Shown here: piece by piece, positions 61,901 through 64,000 of the stretch
Layout of the letters: each line of letters begins with the position of its first letter
Position numbering within the stretch: position 1 is the stretch's first letter
NCBI GenBank assembly: GCA_942159475.1
Contig: OW804096.1
Span: 126,222,941-126,286,940 of the forward strand
DNA from: Sthenelais limicola
Taxonomy: Eukaryota; Annelida; Polychaeta; Phyllodocida; Sigalionidae
DNA: 64,000 bases
Direction of reading: 5' to 3'
Position numbers and translations under genes: made by a program
Notes under the pieces: model-generated
Databases searched by the model: none
What the model saw: the letters and a program-made list of their open reading frames with translations, nothing else
What the model was told of the DNA's origin: nothing

Positions 61901-64000
61901 TACACCCATGTAATTATCATATAACGTAGTAATATAATACCAGTGTGTATATCATATTTGTTTCTCATATACAGCTGACCTCTGGAGGGTATATGGATAT
62001 ATATATGGAGGTGATGTGATTACATGCTGGTGTGGTTTGATCTGTTTTGAGATAGGCTGGTTGTTACTAGTTTACTGATGACCTGTCTGTGGTTGGTTGG
62101 AGGTGAGAAGCAATAATGACCAGTTTGCTGAAACAGGTAAACTAAGAATGTTCTCAATGGAACTGCATTAGGGCCTCGCGCATGGTTGGTCGGCACTGTT
62201 CGTAGAAAAAGAGCTATGCACCCGGCCTTCAAAAACCGTAAAATTTAAGAGTCACATTACTGGCCACAGGTCATTCGGTTAGATATTGAGATTTGCTTTT
62301 TCGCAAAAGGATGTCTTAAAGGCCTGGTTCACCAAGCCGATTCTCATGCGATTTTGCGCCGCAGAGGACTCTTTTGCACTAAGTTGTGTGAGAATCGCAT
62401 GAGAATCGGCTCAGTGGACCAGGCCCTTTAGATAAAAGGTGGACTTGAGTCGCTTTCCAGCATGCACCATTCCTTAGTTTCTGCCACCTGTTATTTGTTG
62501 TTGATTTATTTTGATCTCGCAACACATATCTGAATATATTAGTTATTGCCCACCATTCTATTAATTCGAATACATGATTGGTAAAGATATCCCTTTTCAT
62601 ATTACTTGAAGCTATAGATTAAGGAGATGTTTACATAGAGTTAAGGCACTGTTGTTTATCAATGTAAGCCCACATATGCCCATTGCTAATCCTTGATTTA
62701 TTTTTCATGCCTTGACCTTGATTGTCAATCTTCAAGACCACCGTGCATTGGGCCTTCGTGTGAAAGCCGACTCCATTATATTTTGTCACCTGTACATTAT
62801 TCATCGGGTTCAGCAAACAACATTATCACATTGGTGTAATCCTGGAACATGTGATAATCATATAATCAATACTGATTGGCAAATGCAGCATTTAATTCCC
62901 TATACAAGGAATACAGGCTCCTATTTTATTACACTTCCGAAAATTTCCCTTTCCCACCTCTCGCTACATTGGGGATAAAATAAAGTCAAGTTAAGCCAGA
63001 TGGCTATACTACTCAACGACCTTTTCTATAATAATCAGAGATTGTTATCACACCCTCAGGACAGTTACATGTAATTGAATAGTGCCAAGTAATCGGATAA
63101 AATTGCATATCATGAATTTTCAGCCATAAGTAATGGAGTGGAGGAGATGAGATACACAGATTCACGGCGGACGGGAGCCTTGAGATGATGACATTCGAAC
63201 TGATATCCATGATCTATATTTTTTAGGGGACCCTTAGTCATTACCAAGGCCATGCAGTCTTGTATATCCCATCGACTTTCCAGATGTATATTTATTCCAT
63301 ATGAAAGCAAGAATTTCTTGAGGTAAGATGGTGGACATAATACCATCATAACGGCTGTAGTAAGCACACATGTATACAACTACAGAATATTCCATTCGCA
63401 GTCAGGCTCCTTCTTGGGTCTATTATTCGAGTCGGCTGTAATAGATCTCGGAGCAATAACCAAAAGTATTATCGCCTTCGTATTAATTAATACTTTGAAG
63501 GCAATCTCTCCCTTTGGGGTAATAACATCTCTCGGAAGATACATTTAGGGGTTGATCTCCATTTCTCCAACAACGAAATGGTTCCCGAATGATTATCTTT
63601 GACGCGTTTTTCTTTTACAGTGCTGCGAATATTCATGTCTTGGAAAGGCATAAGAAGGATAATGGAAAATGATTTCCCTTGGTATTTCAATAGCTTAGGA
63701 TTATATTTCCTGTTATATATCATGTGCCGAATTGTAACCTAAATAGTATAACAAAGTCTAACAAATACAATAGTAATCATTGTTGTTCTATGGCAAAATT
63801 CTTAAGTTGACCAACCCAATCTTCAGCTTCGTAACTAAATATCTCCATCAATGAATATACTTTATATTAAACTTATTGTGTTTCTGATTGTCAGCCGAAT
63901 CTTAGCACACCCTATATTTTACCATCTTTACTTTTTCATGAATATGAAGGGTGTTATTAGTCCATTGACATTTAGATCAACCGAAATCCAGTTAAGTGTA
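58962..64000. other. Largely non-coding stretch at the right end
   Basis: Apart from the MITE at 62.3 kb I see only weak candidates on the minus strand. One is a 34-codon frame from ATG at about 60441 to a CAG|GTGTGC donor (MSNQRSYLKGIHQELSSWLE...). Another is an acceptor-led frame at about 61730-61820 (MPMRRALAELIRAIGVW...). A third is an open 89-codon stretch at 63110-63379. None has enough support to be called. Confidence 0.45.
62318..62429. mobile_element. Short foldback MITE
   Basis: Left AAAGGCCTGGTTCACCAAGC and GATTCTCATGCGATT are mirrored on the right by AATCGCATGAGAATCGGCT and GGACCAGGCCCTTT. It is about 110 bp with a ~30-bp spacer. TA-rich target on both sides (TTAAAGG and CTTTAGA). 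Confidence 0.8.

Noticed and set aside
1..64000. CRISPR arrays, operons, ribosome binding sites, rho-independent terminators, rRNA, tRNA
   Set aside because: None seen. The direct repeats present are minisatellite or transposon-derived, and the window is eukaryotic. I could not run a tRNA scan, so a tRNA gene could be missed.

Overview
This is a window of animal nuclear DNA. It is AT-rich, has no bacterial-type gene packing, and its few convincing genes are short exons bounded by canonical AG/GT splice sites with matching phase. Foldback DNA elements, a short interspersed element (SINE) ending in an ACTC run, and a vertebrate-like HCN channel gene point to an invertebrate, most likely a marine deuterostome such as an echinoderm. 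The species is an inference; nothing in the sequence fixes it.

Layout. 1-16.9 kb: mostly non-coding, with one plausible minus-strand terminal exon (1.0-1.2 kb), a hammerhead-like motif typical of Penelope-like retroelement ends (2.3 kb), a SINE (3.2-3.4 kb), perfect palindromes and a small inverted-repeat element (9.2 kb). 17.0-20.1 kb (+): the last two exons of a hyperpolarization-activated, cyclic nucleotide-gated (HCN) channel, covering the cyclic-nucleotide-binding domain and a short C-terminal tail. No upstream HCN exon was recognised in the 17 kb before them. 20.1-37 kb: long non-coding stretches with a TTAA-flanked foldback element (26.1 kb), weak exon candidates (27.7, 31.5, 32.5 kb), and two CpG-rich patches (36.1-36.3 and 37.2-37.35 kb) that look like promoter or first-exon sequence. 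37-50 kb: non-coding, with a piggyBac-like TTAA element (46.7-47.5 kb) and a large-armed foldback element (48.1 kb).

50.2-54.8 kb (-): four consecutive exons join in perfect phase into about 200 residues of a tandem-repeat protein I cannot name. This is the best candidate for an undescribed protein family here. 55.2-58.3 kb: a SINE cluster with a 10-bp target duplication, next to a ~2.5 kb foldback element carrying about 33 copies of a 21-bp minisatellite. 58.3-64 kb: mostly non-coding, with one further foldback element (62.3 kb) and weak exon candidates.

There is no operon-like organisation and no evidence that the genes act together. The HCN gene and the repeat-protein gene face opposite directions and are about 30 kb apart. 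The abundance of inverted-repeat elements is the dominant architectural feature.
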